A stretch of 43,123 nt of DNA from Lentilactobacillus sunkii DSM 19904 (GCF_001435575.1 NZ_AZEA01000019.1:1-43123), one strand, 5' to 3'; shown: positions 5,611-14,530, numbered from the stretch's first letter. Notes: generated from the letters alone by a model not told the origin. Program-made: numbers and translations.

Positions 5611-7550
5611 AACAAATTAAACTGATCAGCATCTCTTATCACAATTTCAAGGGTATCCAAGATTTTCAAATCGAACCGGATGGTAAAAATGTCAACATCT
5701 CTGGTAAGAATGCCGTTGGGAAAACAACCTTGTTTGATGGCTTCTTATGGTTACTATTTGGAAAGAATAGCGCCGAATTATCCAAGTTCAATCCAAAGCC
5801 CTTAGATGACAGTGGCAGAGAAATCCTGGGATTAGAGCCAGAAGTGGAAGCAACCTTGGATATTGACGGTAAGACCACTACTTTACGCCGGAAACTAAGT
5901 GAGGTTTGGAGCAAGCCGCGTGGTCAAGCCGAAAAGATTCGTAAATCGGATAAGACCGAGCTGTATGTTGATGAAGTCCCTTACAAGCTGAAGGATTACA
6001 CGACATTTGTAAATTCGATGATTGATGAGGATTCTTTCAAGCTTCTGACTAATCCCATGGCCTTCAACAATCTTAAATGGCAGGAACGTCGTGAGATTCT
6101 GCTGTCACTGATCAAAGACGTGAATGATGATGCGGTAATCAAAGAGACCAGCCATCCAGATGAATTGAAACAGATGCTTGGTGATCACACCGCTGAAGAA
6201 CAACGCAAGATTATTGTCGCACAACGCCATAAGTTAAGAGCTGAAATTGATGGCATTCCTGCCCGGATCGATGAGGCTAACCGTGCCATTCCGGAGACCT
6301 CCAGCACTTCCAAAGAGATTCTCGAAGAGATGCTGAAGACTTATCACGAGCAGCTTAATGAAGAGCAGGCCAACTTACAAGCGCTCAGCACTTCAACCGG
6401 TTCACTGGATGCACGGAACAAAAAAGCCGAACTGGAAACTGAGTTAAATTCCAAACAGGCTTCTTATCAATCTGGATTCCGGTTAACTATTAATAGCTTG
6501 CATGATGATTTGTCAAAGCTGAAGATGCAACGGCATAATTTACAGTCCGAACTCAATATGAATCAGCAGGTTCTTGATCAGCTTGGCCAGACACAAGCAC
6601 GTGACATGGACACCAAACAGAAGTTACTTGACGAATACCACGAAGTTAATGGTCAAACATTTGATGAAGAATCATTGACTTGCCCAACTTGTGGCCAAGC
6701 TTATCCAAAAGAGAAACAGGATGAGTTGCGCGAGAAGTTCAATACCAATCGTTCCGAGCAATTGGCGACCATTATTCAAAATGGTAAAGAGATTGCTAAT
6801 CGGATTAAAGATGAATCGGCCAAAGCGACTGCCTTATCCAACCAAGTGGCAGACCAGGAGACTCAGCTAAAAACACTGACTGCCAAAGTTGACCAGGTCC
6901 AAGCCGAATACAACAAGCGCGAAAGTGCCATTGTCCCGTTTGAGCAAAGCAATATGTACAAGGAACTGCAGAAACAAATTGCTGAATGTGATCAACAGAT
7001 TCAATCCGGATCAGGCTCCAATACTGAAGCTAAGCAAGTCGTCCAAGACAAGATTGATAAAGTCAACCAAGGAATTACCGACGTGACTAGTGAGATTGCT
7101 AAGTATGATACCGCTGACGCCCAACAGAAACGCATGACTGAACTCAAGGACGAAGAGAAGCTGCTCAAACAAACTTATTCAGAGCTTGATAAGAAGTCAT
7201 TCATTCTTGACGAATACGTTCGTACAAAGGTTCAGGTACTTGAAAAACGCATCAATTCGATGTTTGGAATCGTGAACTTCAAGTTGTTTGAAACTCAAAA
7301 GAACGGCGAAATAAACGACGTCTGCGAGGCGATGGTCGATGGTGTGCCTTACAGTACCGACCTCAACAACGCGGCCCGTATCAACGCAGGATTGGATATT
7401 ATCAATACCTTATCCAAGCACTATCAAGTAACTGCGCCAATCTTTATTGATAATGCTGAATCAGTGAACCAGATCATTCAGACGGATGCACAACAAATCA
7501 AATTGATCGTTTCAAATGATGAAAAATTAACCGCAAAAGTGGGGGAGTAA
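5607..7550 (+). CDS. SbcC/Rad50-like AAA ATPase
   Basis: A 647-residue ATPase of the SMC/SbcC/Rad50 type, expected to act on DNA ends during phage recombination. It has Walker A GKNAVGKT (residues 33-40), a long coiled coil (about 210-560) with a single CPTCG near residue 359 that fits a zinc hook, and a Walker-B-like FIDNAE near 611-616. It is shorter than bacterial SbcC (about 1000 residues), and no SbcD-like nuclease gene is adjacent. It precedes the RecT-like gene by 3 bases, so the pair probably forms the recombination unit. The start ATG follows GGAGG. Confidence 0.88.
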   Translation: MKQIKLISISYHNFKGIQDFQIEPDGKNVNISGKNAVGKTTLFDGFLWLLFGKNSAELSKFNPKPLDDSGREILGLEPEVEATLDIDGKTTTLRRKLSEVWSKPRGQAEKIRKSDKTELYVDEVPYKLKDYTTFVNSMIDEDSFKLLTNPMAFNNLKWQERREILLSLIKDVNDDAVIKETSHPDELKQMLGDHTAEEQRKIIVAQRHKLRAEIDGIPARIDEANRAIPETSSTSKEILEEMLKTYHEQLNEEQANLQALSTSTGSLDARNKKAELETELNSKQASYQSGFRLTINSLHDDLSKLKMQRHNLQSELNMNQQVLDQLGQTQARDMDTKQKLLDEYHEVNGQTFDEESLTCPTCGQAYPKEKQDELREKFNTNRSEQLATIIQNGKEIANRIKDESAKATALSNQVADQETQLKTLTAKVDQVQAEYNKRESAIVPFEQSNMYKELQKQIAECDQQIQSGSGSNTEAKQVVQDKIDKVNQGITDVTSEIAKYDTADAQQKRMTELKDEEKLLKQTYSELDKKSFILDEYVRTKVQVLEKRINSMFGIVNFKLFETQKNGEINDVCEAMVDGVPYSTDLNNAARINAGLDIINTLSKHYQVTAPIFIDNAESVNQIIQTDAQQIKLIVSNDEKLTAKVGE

Positions 7551-7553
7551 ATC

Positions 7554-8666
7554 ATGAAAAATGAAGTTAGTTTAAACGCCGTTAGTAATTATTTTGTACC
7601 ACAGATTGAGAATCAACTTCGCAAGAGCGCCCTGGACATGACACCTTATCAGAAAATGTGTGTCACTGGTGCTATGCAGCAAATTTACCAGGTGATGATC
7701 GATAACGAGATGGACCCTAACGAGACTCGCAATAACATCTCTGATATCTTGCTAACTGTCGCTGCTTTACAGCTTAATGCCAATGCTGAACCCCGAGAAG
7801 TTTACTTTCAGACTCGTAACTTCAAGGATCGTCAAGGCAACTGGCACAAACAGATTGAAATGGGCATAGAGGGCGATGGTAATGATGCTTTGCTGAGTCG
7901 TTTTGGTCGCAACGTGGCCTATGTCCATCCATTCTGGCTGGTCCGTCAGGGTGACAACTTTGAATATCCCAAACATATGGGTATTAAATTAACACCACCG
8001 ACGTGGGAACCAACCGGTGACACGGATAAGAAAGTCATTCGGGTCGTTTATCCCATTGATATGTATGTGGGTCCAGATTATGGCAATGACCAGGAACGTG
8101 AAACCACTACCGAATATTTCATTACTGAACGTGAGCAAGTCAAGAACAACCTATTAGCTCACATGAGTAACAACCTTATGCGTGAAAAAGACAAAGCTGA
8201 ACGGCTCAAGCAGATTAAGGAATTTGCCAAAGATCACACATTAGACGAAATTCTCGACAGTGCCGAAATGATTAGACTAGGTAAGATTTCACCGGCTTGG
8301 AGAGAGCCTCAATCACGTGAAACCATGATTATCCGGAAGATGCGTAACAATATTGTTAAGAAGATTCCCAAGGACTTCAACAACGGTCTTGTTCAACTCA
8401 AGTATGAAGAAGCCACTAATGATTCGCTGAAACAAATGCGTCGTGACGTGACTGAAGAAGCCAACACGGAAGACTTTGACGAAGCAGTCCAGGACAAGCA
8501 GCAAACTGCTGACCAAAATGGCGAGATTGTTGACCATCCTAAACCGGCTAAAGTACCTGAGCAACCAGTAGAAACGCCGAAAACCCCAGAAGCTCCGGTA
8601 GCCCCTAAAGCGCCAGAACAGCCAACTGTACCAGGTCAACCCATGGACGAAGGTGATCCGTTTTGA
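7554..8666 (+). CDS. Putative RecT-like single-strand annealing protein
   Basis: A 370-residue protein. The segment NNISDILLTVAALQLNANAEPREVYF (residues about 60-85, read in parts) resembles the RecT core where a helix is followed by residues like GLxPN and a Tyr-rich strand. The C-terminal 60 residues are Pro/Glu-rich (AKVPEQPVETPKTPEAP) and look disordered. Placed directly after the SbcC-like ATPase and before the metallo-beta-lactamase-fold gene, it fits a phage annealing protein that pairs single strands during replication-linked recombination. The match to RecT is by eye only; a distinct family of phage recombinase remains possible. Confidence 0.55.
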   Translation: MKNEVSLNAVSNYFVPQIENQLRKSALDMTPYQKMCVTGAMQQIYQVMIDNEMDPNETRNNISDILLTVAALQLNANAEPREVYFQTRNFKDRQGNWHKQIEMGIEGDGNDALLSRFGRNVAYVHPFWLVRQGDNFEYPKHMGIKLTPPTWEPTGDTDKKVIRVVYPIDMYVGPDYGNDQERETTTEYFITEREQVKNNLLAHMSNNLMREKDKAERLKQIKEFAKDHTLDEILDSAEMIRLGKISPAWREPQSRETMIIRKMRNNIVKKIPKDFNNGLVQLKYEEATNDSLKQMRRDVTEEANTEDFDEAVQDKQQTADQNGEIVDHPKPAKVPEQPVETPKTPEAPVAPKAPEQPTVPGQPMDEGDPF

Positions 8667-9382
8667 TCAAAGTTAAAGTCTTTGGATCAGGCAGCAGTGG
8701 CAATGGCTACCTGGTAGATGATGGACAGTCACAGTTGATGATTGAAGCCGGAATTCCATTTAAGAAAGTCGAACCAGAAATGAATTTTGATTTTTCTAAA
8801 GTGGAAGGCATGCTGATTTCTCATGAACACGGTGACCATACGAAGTATTTATCTCAGTTCGTTAAGCGGACATCGTTTCCAATCTATGCGACCAAAGGGA
8901 CTTTCGATTCTTTAGACATGGCAGGAGCTCGTTATGAGGCCATGGACAAGCTCGAACCTGTTCGGATAGGTACTTGGACCGTGATTGCGTTTCCGGTCAA
9001 GCATGATGCTGCAGAGCCGGTTGGCTTCCTGATTATCAGTAGCATGGGAGAACGGCTATTGTATGTGACTGATACTTACTTCGTTAAGTACAAGTTCAAC
9101 CACATTGATTACATGTTGGTTGAGATGAACTACAGCAATGAGATTGCGACCGAAAATGACCAAGAGGGATTGCTGAACCACGGGTTACATAACCGGATTC
9201 TTACCAGTCACTTTGAAATGAAGAACAGTTTGGACTTTATTAAGCACAATTTATCACCGTCACTCAAATGGGTGGAGCTAATCCATTTGAGTGACAACAA
9301 CAGTAACGCTGAACTATTTAAGCACAAGACACAAGCATTAACTGGTGTGCCAGTGATGATTGCTCCCAAACGTTCCTGGTAA
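8663..9382 (+). CDS. Metallo-beta-lactamase-fold hydrolase
   Basis: A 239-residue protein of the metallo-beta-lactamase fold, related in look to YycJ/WalJ-type exonuclease-like hydrolases. It has the GSGSSGNGYLV opening (residues 8-18), the metal motif HEHGDH (residues 54-59), a later KHDA (about 113-116), TDTY (about 137-140) and TSHFEM near 180. The start overlaps the upstream stop (ATCA frame shift within TTTTGATCA), with TTG at 8663. In phage operons with RecT this fold probably supplies the nuclease missing from the ATPase-RecT pair; this is inference. Confidence 0.8.
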   Translation: MIKVKVFGSGSSGNGYLVDDGQSQLMIEAGIPFKKVEPEMNFDFSKVEGMLISHEHGDHTKYLSQFVKRTSFPIYATKGTFDSLDMAGARYEAMDKLEPVRIGTWTVIAFPVKHDAAEPVGFLIISSMGERLLYVTDTYFVKYKFNHIDYMLVEMNYSNEIATENDQEGLLNHGLHNRILTSHFEMKNSLDFIKHNLSPSLKWVELIHLSDNNSNAELFKHKTQALTGVPVMIAPKRSW

Positions 9383-9466
9383 GGGGTAGCTAAAGGAATC
9401 ATATGCCTGTGAGGGAAAGCAAATCGGATGTTGAAACAATTAAAACGATTGGAGCAAAAGGGGACT

Positions 9467-10189
9467 ATGGCAAGACTAATCAAAAAAACTCGTGAAAACT
9501 ATACGAATGTTAGCAACCAGTTGGTTCGTGATCAGCGTCTCAGCTGGAAAGCTCGTGGAATCTTTGTCTATTTGTGGAGCCAAGCAGATAATTGGCAATT
9601 CTATGTTGGCGAAGTTCAACAGCATGCCACTGATGGTAAAGATGCATTGCAATCTGGTTTGAAAGAATTGGAAAAGTTGGGTTACCTTCTGAGAAGAACG
9701 AAATTTACCGATAGCGGGAAAATCCGCGGAATCGACTGGATTTTGTCTGATTTACCCTCAAAGGGAAATTCCCTCCAAGGGGAAACACCTCCAAGGGAAA
9801 AGCCCGCACTAAGAACTAACAACAATAAGAATTATCAACAACAAGAAATAACAACTACAAGTAATAAAGAAGAACATAGTCCGGCTAAAGCCGAACGGAG
9901 TTTTCCTTGGGAATCGGTTATTGATTATTTGAATGAAAAAACAAACAAGAATTATCACCACACCGATGCCAACAAGCGTCTTTTACTTGCTCGACATAAA
10001 GAGGGCTTTACAACTGATGACATGCGTCGTGTGATTGACAACCAATGTTATGAGTGGTTGAACGATACGAGTATGAATCAATATTTAAGACCTTCCACAC
10101 TGTTTAGAGCATCGAAATTTGAAGGTTACTTGAATAACCGTGCAACGGCAACACATAAGCCACAAACAAGGAAGGACTGGTTTGGATGA
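9467..10189 (+). CDS. Replication initiator (replisome organizer)
   Basis: A 240-residue phage replication protein. The N-terminal winged-helix domain (MARLIKKTRENYTNVSNQLV, then WKARGIFVYLWSQADNW) and a C-terminal domain of the conserved phage type (VIDYLNEKTNKNY, then STLFRASKFEGYLN, PF09524-like) flank a Gln/Asn/Thr-rich linker. It binds the origin and recruits the helicase through the DnaC-like protein encoded next. I prefer the ATG at 9467 because the domain starts there; an upstream ATG at 9428 would add 13 residues. Its linker region carries three iteron-like repeats that probably form the origin. Confidence 0.88.
   Translation: MARLIKKTRENYTNVSNQLVRDQRLSWKARGIFVYLWSQADNWQFYVGEVQQHATDGKDALQSGLKELEKLGYLLRRTKFTDSGKIRGIDWILSDLPSKGNSLQGETPPREKPALRTNNNKNYQQQEITTTSNKEEHSPAKAERSFPWESVIDYLNEKTNKNYHHTDANKRLLLARHKEGFTTDDMRRVIDNQCYEWLNDTSMNQYLRPSTLFRASKFEGYLNNRATATHKPQTRKDWFG
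9755..9797. repeat. Iterons, probable replication origin
   Basis: Three repeats at 16-17-base spacing: CCCTCAAAGGG (9755-9765), CCCTCCAAGGGG (9771-9782) and CCTCCAAGGG (9788-9797). Each is an imperfect palindrome of CCCT and AGGG. They lie inside the initiator gene and are followed by about 65 bases very rich in A (9805-9875), suited to DNA opening. This is the usual place for the origin in phages with this initiator type. Confidence 0.65.
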
Positions 10190-10956
10190 TGAAACCCATT
10201 AATCTTAAATCTGATATTAACCGGATCATCACTGATAAGCATATAGACGTGAATCACTTACCAACCAAAGAACAACGTGACCAATGGTTCATTAAAATGG
10301 CTTTAAACAAATTGGCTTACCAAAAAGTTCACCAGTTCTATCGGGCTTCCGTTTGGTCAGGTAACAAGCCTTTAAGGTTTACCTTCAATGATTGGGATGT
10401 TACTAAGCAAGCCAATACCGCACAAGCTAAAGCCTTGGGGAATCACGCATATAAGCTCGCAAAACAGCTTCAAATTAACGACTTTAATGTTGTCTTAGCA
10501 GGTGACAGAGGCGTTGGTAAGACTTCACTAGCACTTGCAATGATGTCGCTTCTAATGGATGCGGGAAGAAGTGTGATGTTTGTATCAACTGCCGAATTGC
10601 TGCACCTTGTAAATGAAAAGTACAACGATGACGGCATCAAAATCCGCCTTCAGAGCATTACTGCCGCGATGAAAGAGGTTGAAATCCTGGTCCTTGATGA
10701 TTTTGGAACCGAAGGTGGGATGACTGGAAATATCAAGCCTGTCCACAAGGATTTACAGAATATGATGTACCAGGTGTCGAACGCACGAGTGAATTTTGAA
10801 AAAAATAAATCTCGAGGTGCAACGATTATCACTACAAATAACAACAAGCAGGAGCTTAAACAGATGTACGAAAACAAATTAATTGATCGAGTTTATCCAA
10901 AGAATCCGAATCATCAATTGCTATTTGACAAAATGGAAGGAGTACGGAACGTATGA
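10186..10956 (+). CDS. DnaC-like helicase loader ATPase
   Basis: A 256-residue AAA+ protein of the DnaC/IstB family with Walker A GDRGVGKT (residues about 106-113), Walker B VLDDFG (about 168-173) and sensor region TIITTNNN. It loads the host replicative helicase onto phage DNA opened by the initiator encoded just upstream. The ATG overlaps the initiator stop (ATGATG) and the stop overlaps the next start, so all three genes are one translation-coupled unit. Length is typical for phage loaders. Confidence 0.9.
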   Translation: MMKPINLKSDINRIITDKHIDVNHLPTKEQRDQWFIKMALNKLAYQKVHQFYRASVWSGNKPLRFTFNDWDVTKQANTAQAKALGNHAYKLAKQLQINDFNVVLAGDRGVGKTSLALAMMSLLMDAGRSVMFVSTAELLHLVNEKYNDDGIKIRLQSITAAMKEVEILVLDDFGTEGGMTGNIKPVHKDLQNMMYQVSNARVNFEKNKSRGATIITTNNNKQELKQMYENKLIDRVYPKNPNHQLLFDKMEGVRNV

Positions 10957-11177
10957 GTGAAAAATGTAAATTATGTGGTGGCACTGGTCGAGTATACGTG
11001 GACCTTGCCTTTGGATACACAGTTGAGGCATGCCCTAATTGTAACCAGAAATATCGACGAAGGATGGAGAAAAAATTCGGGGAAGCATTGTCTAATTGCA
11101 CGAATGCTCACCATTCAGAAGAGTCCGACGCAAAGAAACAGGTTACTCAAGTTCAGAATCAATATTTGGTCGAGTAA
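10953..11177 (+). CDS. Small zinc-ribbon-like protein
   Basis: A 74-residue protein with two cysteine pairs, CKLCGG (residues 5-10) and CPNC (about 27-30), resembling a DnaJ-type or rubredoxin-like zinc finger, followed by a basic helix (QKYRRRMEKKFG). Its ATG overlaps the stop of the DnaC-like gene. It could bind nucleic acid or replication proteins; I know of no firm function. Confidence 0.75.
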   Translation: MSEKCKLCGGTGRVYVDLAFGYTVEACPNCNQKYRRRMEKKFGEALSNCTNAHHSEESDAKKQVTQVQNQYLVE

Positions 11178-11224
11178 TCGGTCAGACTGAAAGAAAATAC
11201 GATAATCAAAGAAGGATAAGGGAA

Positions 11225-11470
11225 ATGTATAAAGCACTTGAATTAGGAACGGGCAAGCTGATTGCGATTGGGGAACATAAGAGCGACGTGTTCCGGCATC
11301 TTCAGGCCAATCACCCAAGCTTAAAGATTACGAAAAAGTACAGCCACAAGGGAAAAATCCAGAAGATTTATGACAACCCGATCAAGATCATTCAAGATCG
11401 GATGACTCCGGACGATGTGGCGTTGATAAGATACACGAATGCTAGGCATCCGGAACTTTTGGAGAAATAG
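11225..11470 (+). CDS. Hypothetical early protein (81 aa)
   Basis: An 81-residue basic protein starting MYKALELGTGKLIAIGEHKS and rich in Lys and His. The frame opens upstream at 11096, but that part overlaps the zinc-ribbon gene; the ATG at 11225 follows AAGGATAAGG and is preferred. It ends 12 bases before the antirepressor start. No family recognised. Confidence 0.65.
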   Translation: MYKALELGTGKLIAIGEHKSDVFRHLQANHPSLKITKKYSHKGKIQKIYDNPIKIIQDRMTPDDVALIRYTNARHPELLEK

Positions 11471-11482
11471 GAGATGACTGAT

Positions 11483-12211
11483 ATGGATCAACTAATCAAG
11501 ATTTTAAATCACAAAGGGAACATGGTCGTCAGTGGCCGGGACCTATACGACTTTCTGGGTATCAAGACACCGTATACGCAATGGATGGAACGAATGATCA
11601 GTTACGAATTTGAGGAAAACGTTGATTTTGCCGTGATTAACAAAAATGTGAAAGACGAGAGTGCCTTTGGTAATGTCCGTAAGATAACTGACCACGCCTT
11701 AACGTTGGACATGGCGAAAGAAATTGCCATGATCCAAAGAACTCATAAGGGTAAGCAAGCTCGTCAGTACTTTATTCAAGTTCAGAAAGCCTATCAACAA
11801 CAAGCACGCTTACCTAAAACGCCGGATGAGAAGATTCATTTGCTGCTCGAAAACAGTGATCAGGTTAATAGGCAGGTTAAACAAATTGATACACGGGTTA
11901 CCAAGCTTGAAGACGACCAACCAATTGCACCTGGTGAATACAGTTACATCGGTACACGCGTGAAGCATGCAGTTAACGAGTATGTAAGCGCCCATCACCT
12001 GGTTTTGAACAACAAACAGCGTAGCAAGTTGTATCAAGACATCAATCGAGGAGTCGCGGAAGTTACTGGTATCAAGACCAGGACACAACTCCGCAAGAAG
12101 GACTTTGATGTAGCTGACGAATTTATCACAAATTGGGTGCCTTCAACGGCCACGCTGCAAATCATTAAGCAGTTGAGCGGGGTTTCTGAAGGACAAACTG
12201 AACTGGTATGA
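11483..12211 (+). CDS. Phage antirepressor (AntA/AntB domain plus ORF6C-like domain)
   Basis: A 242-residue antirepressor. The N-terminal AntA/AntB-type domain (VVSGRDLYDFLGIKTPYTQW, residues about 16-35; later LTLDMAKEIAMI) is followed by a coiled linker and a C-terminal ORF6C-like domain (KLYQDINRGVAEVTG, then FITNWVPS). Such proteins interfere with the lysogeny repressor or act as DNA-binding regulators of the lytic choice. I start it at 11483, nine bases after AGGAG; the ATG at 11474 touches that site. It lies after the replication genes, a normal place for it. Confidence 0.88.
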   Translation: MDQLIKILNHKGNMVVSGRDLYDFLGIKTPYTQWMERMISYEFEENVDFAVINKNVKDESAFGNVRKITDHALTLDMAKEIAMIQRTHKGKQARQYFIQVQKAYQQQARLPKTPDEKIHLLLENSDQVNRQVKQIDTRVTKLEDDQPIAPGEYSYIGTRVKHAVNEYVSAHHLVLNNKQRSKLYQDINRGVAEVTGIKTRTQLRKKDFDVADEFITNWVPSTATLQIIKQLSGVSEGQTELV

Positions 12212-12221
12212 AGGTGATCGT

Positions 12222-12416
12222 ATGAGGCACAGAGATCGGGATCGAATTTTCAAAACATTTGTGCAATGGAAATTAGGCTATCCAACGCAGATTGATAAGA
12301 TAGCAGCTGGTCAGTACATCGTGCAGACAGATGCTAATGTGGCAACATTCTTGTATGACGTTCATGGCGGCTCGATTCAAGTTGTTAAACGGGATGCCGT
12401 ACGTCAATTGAGGTGA
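12222..12416 (+). CDS. Hypothetical early protein (64 aa)
   Basis: A 64-residue basic protein (starts MRHRDRDRIFKTFVQWKLGY), mixed helix and strand, with no motif I recognise. The ATG follows GAAGGTGATCGT and the stop lies 4 bases before the HNHc-nuclease start, so it belongs to the same transcript as the antirepressor and nuclease. Confidence 0.65.
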   Translation: MRHRDRDRIFKTFVQWKLGYPTQIDKIAAGQYIVQTDANVATFLYDVHGGSIQVVKRDAVRQLR

Positions 12417-12420
12417 TTAA

Positions 12421-13152
12421 ATGTTCGGCAAGCTAACCGCAATTCGTGGAAATCAAATAACTATTCAACTGGACAATGAACTTAATCACTACAAGCTTGC
12501 GAAATGGGCAAATGGGAAGCAGCCAACGGTAGAACTGCATGTGGATGACAGTCGAATGATTAGTCCTGATCAACGGAGGAAGATATTCGCTATGCTCAAC
12601 GATATGGCTCATTACTGTGGGTATGAGGCGCGAGACATGGAAGCCGAGATGAAGTTTCAATACTACATCAAGACTGGCTCAGAAGAGTTCTCAATGGCAA
12701 ATTGCACCATGTCTCAAGCAAATGAATTTCTCACGTTCTTGCTCGATTTCTGCTTTCAATTTGGAATCCCGTTTAAGACGCGCACCTGGGATATGATTCC
12801 AGATACTTACCCGAAAGCGATGCAGTGTTTGCGTCACCGACAATGCGTTATCTGTGGGAAACTTCACAGTGATATCGACCACTTCACTCCAGTGGGAATT
12901 GGGTCACGGAAACTGGTAGACCATCGTAAATTGTACTTTGAGTGCCTCTGTCGTGAACACCACCAGGAAAGACATCAACTTGGAGCCAAGAGCTTCATCG
13001 CAAAGTATCATATCAAGCCTATCAGGCTATCTGAACAAGATTTAATCAATTTGCACATTATGACAAGGAAAAGAATGAATGAAATAGACGAAAGGATAGA
13101 ACAAAATGAAGAACAGCAAACCAGAATTAGCATTAACAGGGATCCTATATAA
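12421..13152 (+). CDS. Putative HNHc-type nuclease
   Basis: A 243-residue protein resembling the phage 'putative HNHc nuclease' family (PF16784-like). It has CVICGK (about residue 141) leading to HSDIDHFTPVG (about 148-158) and a later ECLCREHHQERHQLG (about 178-192), the Cys and His pattern of a metal-bound HNH core. It is present in many Lactobacillus and Staphylococcus phages in place of a RusA resolvase, so a role in resolving or trimming recombination or replication intermediates is likely. The end overlaps the next gene by 47 bases. Confidence 0.8.
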   Translation: MFGKLTAIRGNQITIQLDNELNHYKLAKWANGKQPTVELHVDDSRMISPDQRRKIFAMLNDMAHYCGYEARDMEAEMKFQYYIKTGSEEFSMANCTMSQANEFLTFLLDFCFQFGIPFKTRTWDMIPDTYPKAMQCLRHRQCVICGKLHSDIDHFTPVGIGSRKLVDHRKLYFECLCREHHQERHQLGAKSFIAKYHIKPIRLSEQDLINLHIMTRKRMNEIDERIEQNEEQQTRISINRDPI

Positions 13153-13336
13153 TTTTGAGCAAAAGTTTGGCAAACAGTACGACGTTCGTGACAGCCTGTT
13201 TGGCTTCTATTTGGCACAGGATGCCGTTGCACAACATTTGAGTAAAGAGTCATTTTTGAAGTTTATGGAAACACAATATAACGACGCTCTTGTGGGTCGA
13301 AAGGAGGATTTTCATGAAAAAGTATATTCAGATTAG
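13106..13336 (+). CDS. Hypothetical protein (76 aa)
   Basis: A 76-residue helical protein (starts MKNSKPELALTGILYNFEQK) beginning inside the end of the nuclease gene, with GAAAGGAT upstream. Its stop lies beyond the start of the following gene, so both ends overlap neighbours. No family recognised. Confidence 0.65.
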   Translation: MKNSKPELALTGILYNFEQKFGKQYDVRDSLFGFYLAQDAVAQHLSKESFLKFMETQYNDALVGRKEDFHEKVYSD

Positions 13337-13538
13337 ATCAGATACCGATGAGGACCAGTTCATTGAGATTATTGGTGAAGACAAAGTGACTGGCAAACCT
13401 GTTTCGAGTGGCAATACCGTCTACATGCCAAGTGGAATGCACAAGCAAATCTTTGATATTCCATATCGTGCTATTACTGGCCGGTATTACAGCAAAGATG
13501 AACTTTGGGATAAGTACGAGGAGGAAGTCAGGCCATGA
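13314..13538 (+). CDS. Hypothetical protein (74 aa)
   Basis: A 74-residue protein (starts MKKYIQIRSDTDEDQFIEII) with an alternating pattern that suggests beta strands. The ATG at 13314 has a very strong AAAGGAGG site; the longer frame from 13290 does not. The stop overlaps the next start by ATGA. Function unknown. Confidence 0.7.
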   Translation: MKKYIQIRSDTDEDQFIEIIGEDKVTGKPVSSGNTVYMPSGMHKQIFDIPYRAITGRYYSKDELWDKYEEEVRP

Positions 13539-13747
13539 AATCAAAACAGGAAATTATAGATGGTTTGGTTGACGAGCAAGCACAACTGAATGTCAAATTC
13601 CTAAAACTAGCGATTGATATGAACACTATAGAGTTTGAAGATTTAGAGAGTCAGCAGAAGGTTTTACTTAACGCCCAAAAGAGCACTCTTGAAACTTACA
13701 GCATGATTCTAGTCGCTCGGCTTAATGATCTAACTAGGGAGGACTAA
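13535..13747 (+). CDS. Hypothetical coiled-coil protein (70 aa)
   Basis: A 70-residue helical protein (starts MKSKQEIIDGLVDEQAQLNV) with heptad-like leucines, probably a short coiled coil. ATGA overlap with the previous gene and one base before the YopX-like gene. No family recognised. Confidence 0.65.
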   Translation: MKSKQEIIDGLVDEQAQLNVKFLKLAIDMNTIEFEDLESQQKVLLNAQKSTLETYSMILVARLNDLTRED

Positions 13748-13748
13748 C

Positions 13749-14207
13749 ATGAGCAGAGAAATTAAGTTCCGTGCTTGGGAGAAAGAGACAACTGAGCCAT
13801 TCCCTTGGAAGGGCGCTGAACAGGATGAATGCATTTTAAGCATTGATAACGATGGAACTATTGATGCAAAGTCGCTAGATGATGTTTGGGGTGACCATGG
13901 CGAGCATTCTGAATGGGTTGATCATGATGTGGAAGTTGAGCAATTCATTGGGCTACAAGACAAGAACGGCAAAGGCATCTATGAAGGCGACATCATCAGA
14001 TTCACTGAAGAAGACACAGCTTCATTTGTCGGGCCAGTTGAGTACATGGCGGATGATGACTACCCGGCGTTTGATATTCCAGACAAATACATTCCTGAAG
14101 GATTCTATATTGAAAGCAACGTGATTTCGAACGGCGTTGCTCGAGGAATTCTTGAAGTCATTGGCAACGTTCACGAAAATCCGGATTTGTTGGAGGTAAA
14201 GAAATGA
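13749..14207 (+). CDS. YopX-family protein
   Basis: A 152-residue protein of the YopX family, widespread in Gram-positive phages. Signature parts are visible: MSREIKFRAWEKE at the start, FIGLQDKNGKGIYEGDII in the middle and VIGNVHENPDLL at the end. The family has no established function; members sit among accessory early genes, as here. A 30-residue acidic insert (residues 20-55) precedes the core. The stop overlaps the next ATG. Confidence 0.88.
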   Translation: MSREIKFRAWEKETTEPFPWKGAEQDECILSIDNDGTIDAKSLDDVWGDHGEHSEWVDHDVEVEQFIGLQDKNGKGIYEGDIIRFTEEDTASFVGPVEYMADDDYPAFDIPDKYIPEGFYIESNVISNGVARGILEVIGNVHENPDLLEVKK

Positions 14208-14530
14208 CAAAACGCTACGCATTAACTTATGAGTTTAATTGGAATCAAGGATTCACAATGGCAAATGTTAATGTTTACGATTCTGGATCAGAAGCGTTGA
14301 GACAACTCCATGTTCTTTGTAGAAGAATGTTTCCAGAAACAAAAAATATGAAAGAGGTTTCTCGCATTCCAAAGGACGGTGAGGTAACTTGTGGATTCCC
14401 ATTTAGAGGAATTGCCGCACGTTACTTAACTGATGCTGAGATTAAGATATACAAGCTTTATGGTAATCAGTCTCTAATTGATCAAAAACAAATGATGATT
14501 GTCTCGCCGGTTGAGGAGGCAGACAAATGA
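14204..14530 (+). CDS. Hypothetical protein (108 aa)
   Basis: A 108-residue protein (starts MTKRYALTYEFNWNQGFTMA), mixed strand and helix, two cysteines (LCRR and TCGF). It is coupled by ATGA overlaps to both neighbours. No family recognised. Confidence 0.65.
   Translation: MTKRYALTYEFNWNQGFTMANVNVYDSGSEALRQLHVLCRRMFPETKNMKEVSRIPKDGEVTCGFPFRGIAARYLTDAEIKIYKLYGNQSLIDQKQMMIVSPVEEADK

Noticed and set aside
11096-11224. N-terminal extension of the 81-residue early gene
   Set aside because: It overlaps the zinc-ribbon gene in another frame and reads as its shadow; the ATG at 11225 has the better ribosome site.
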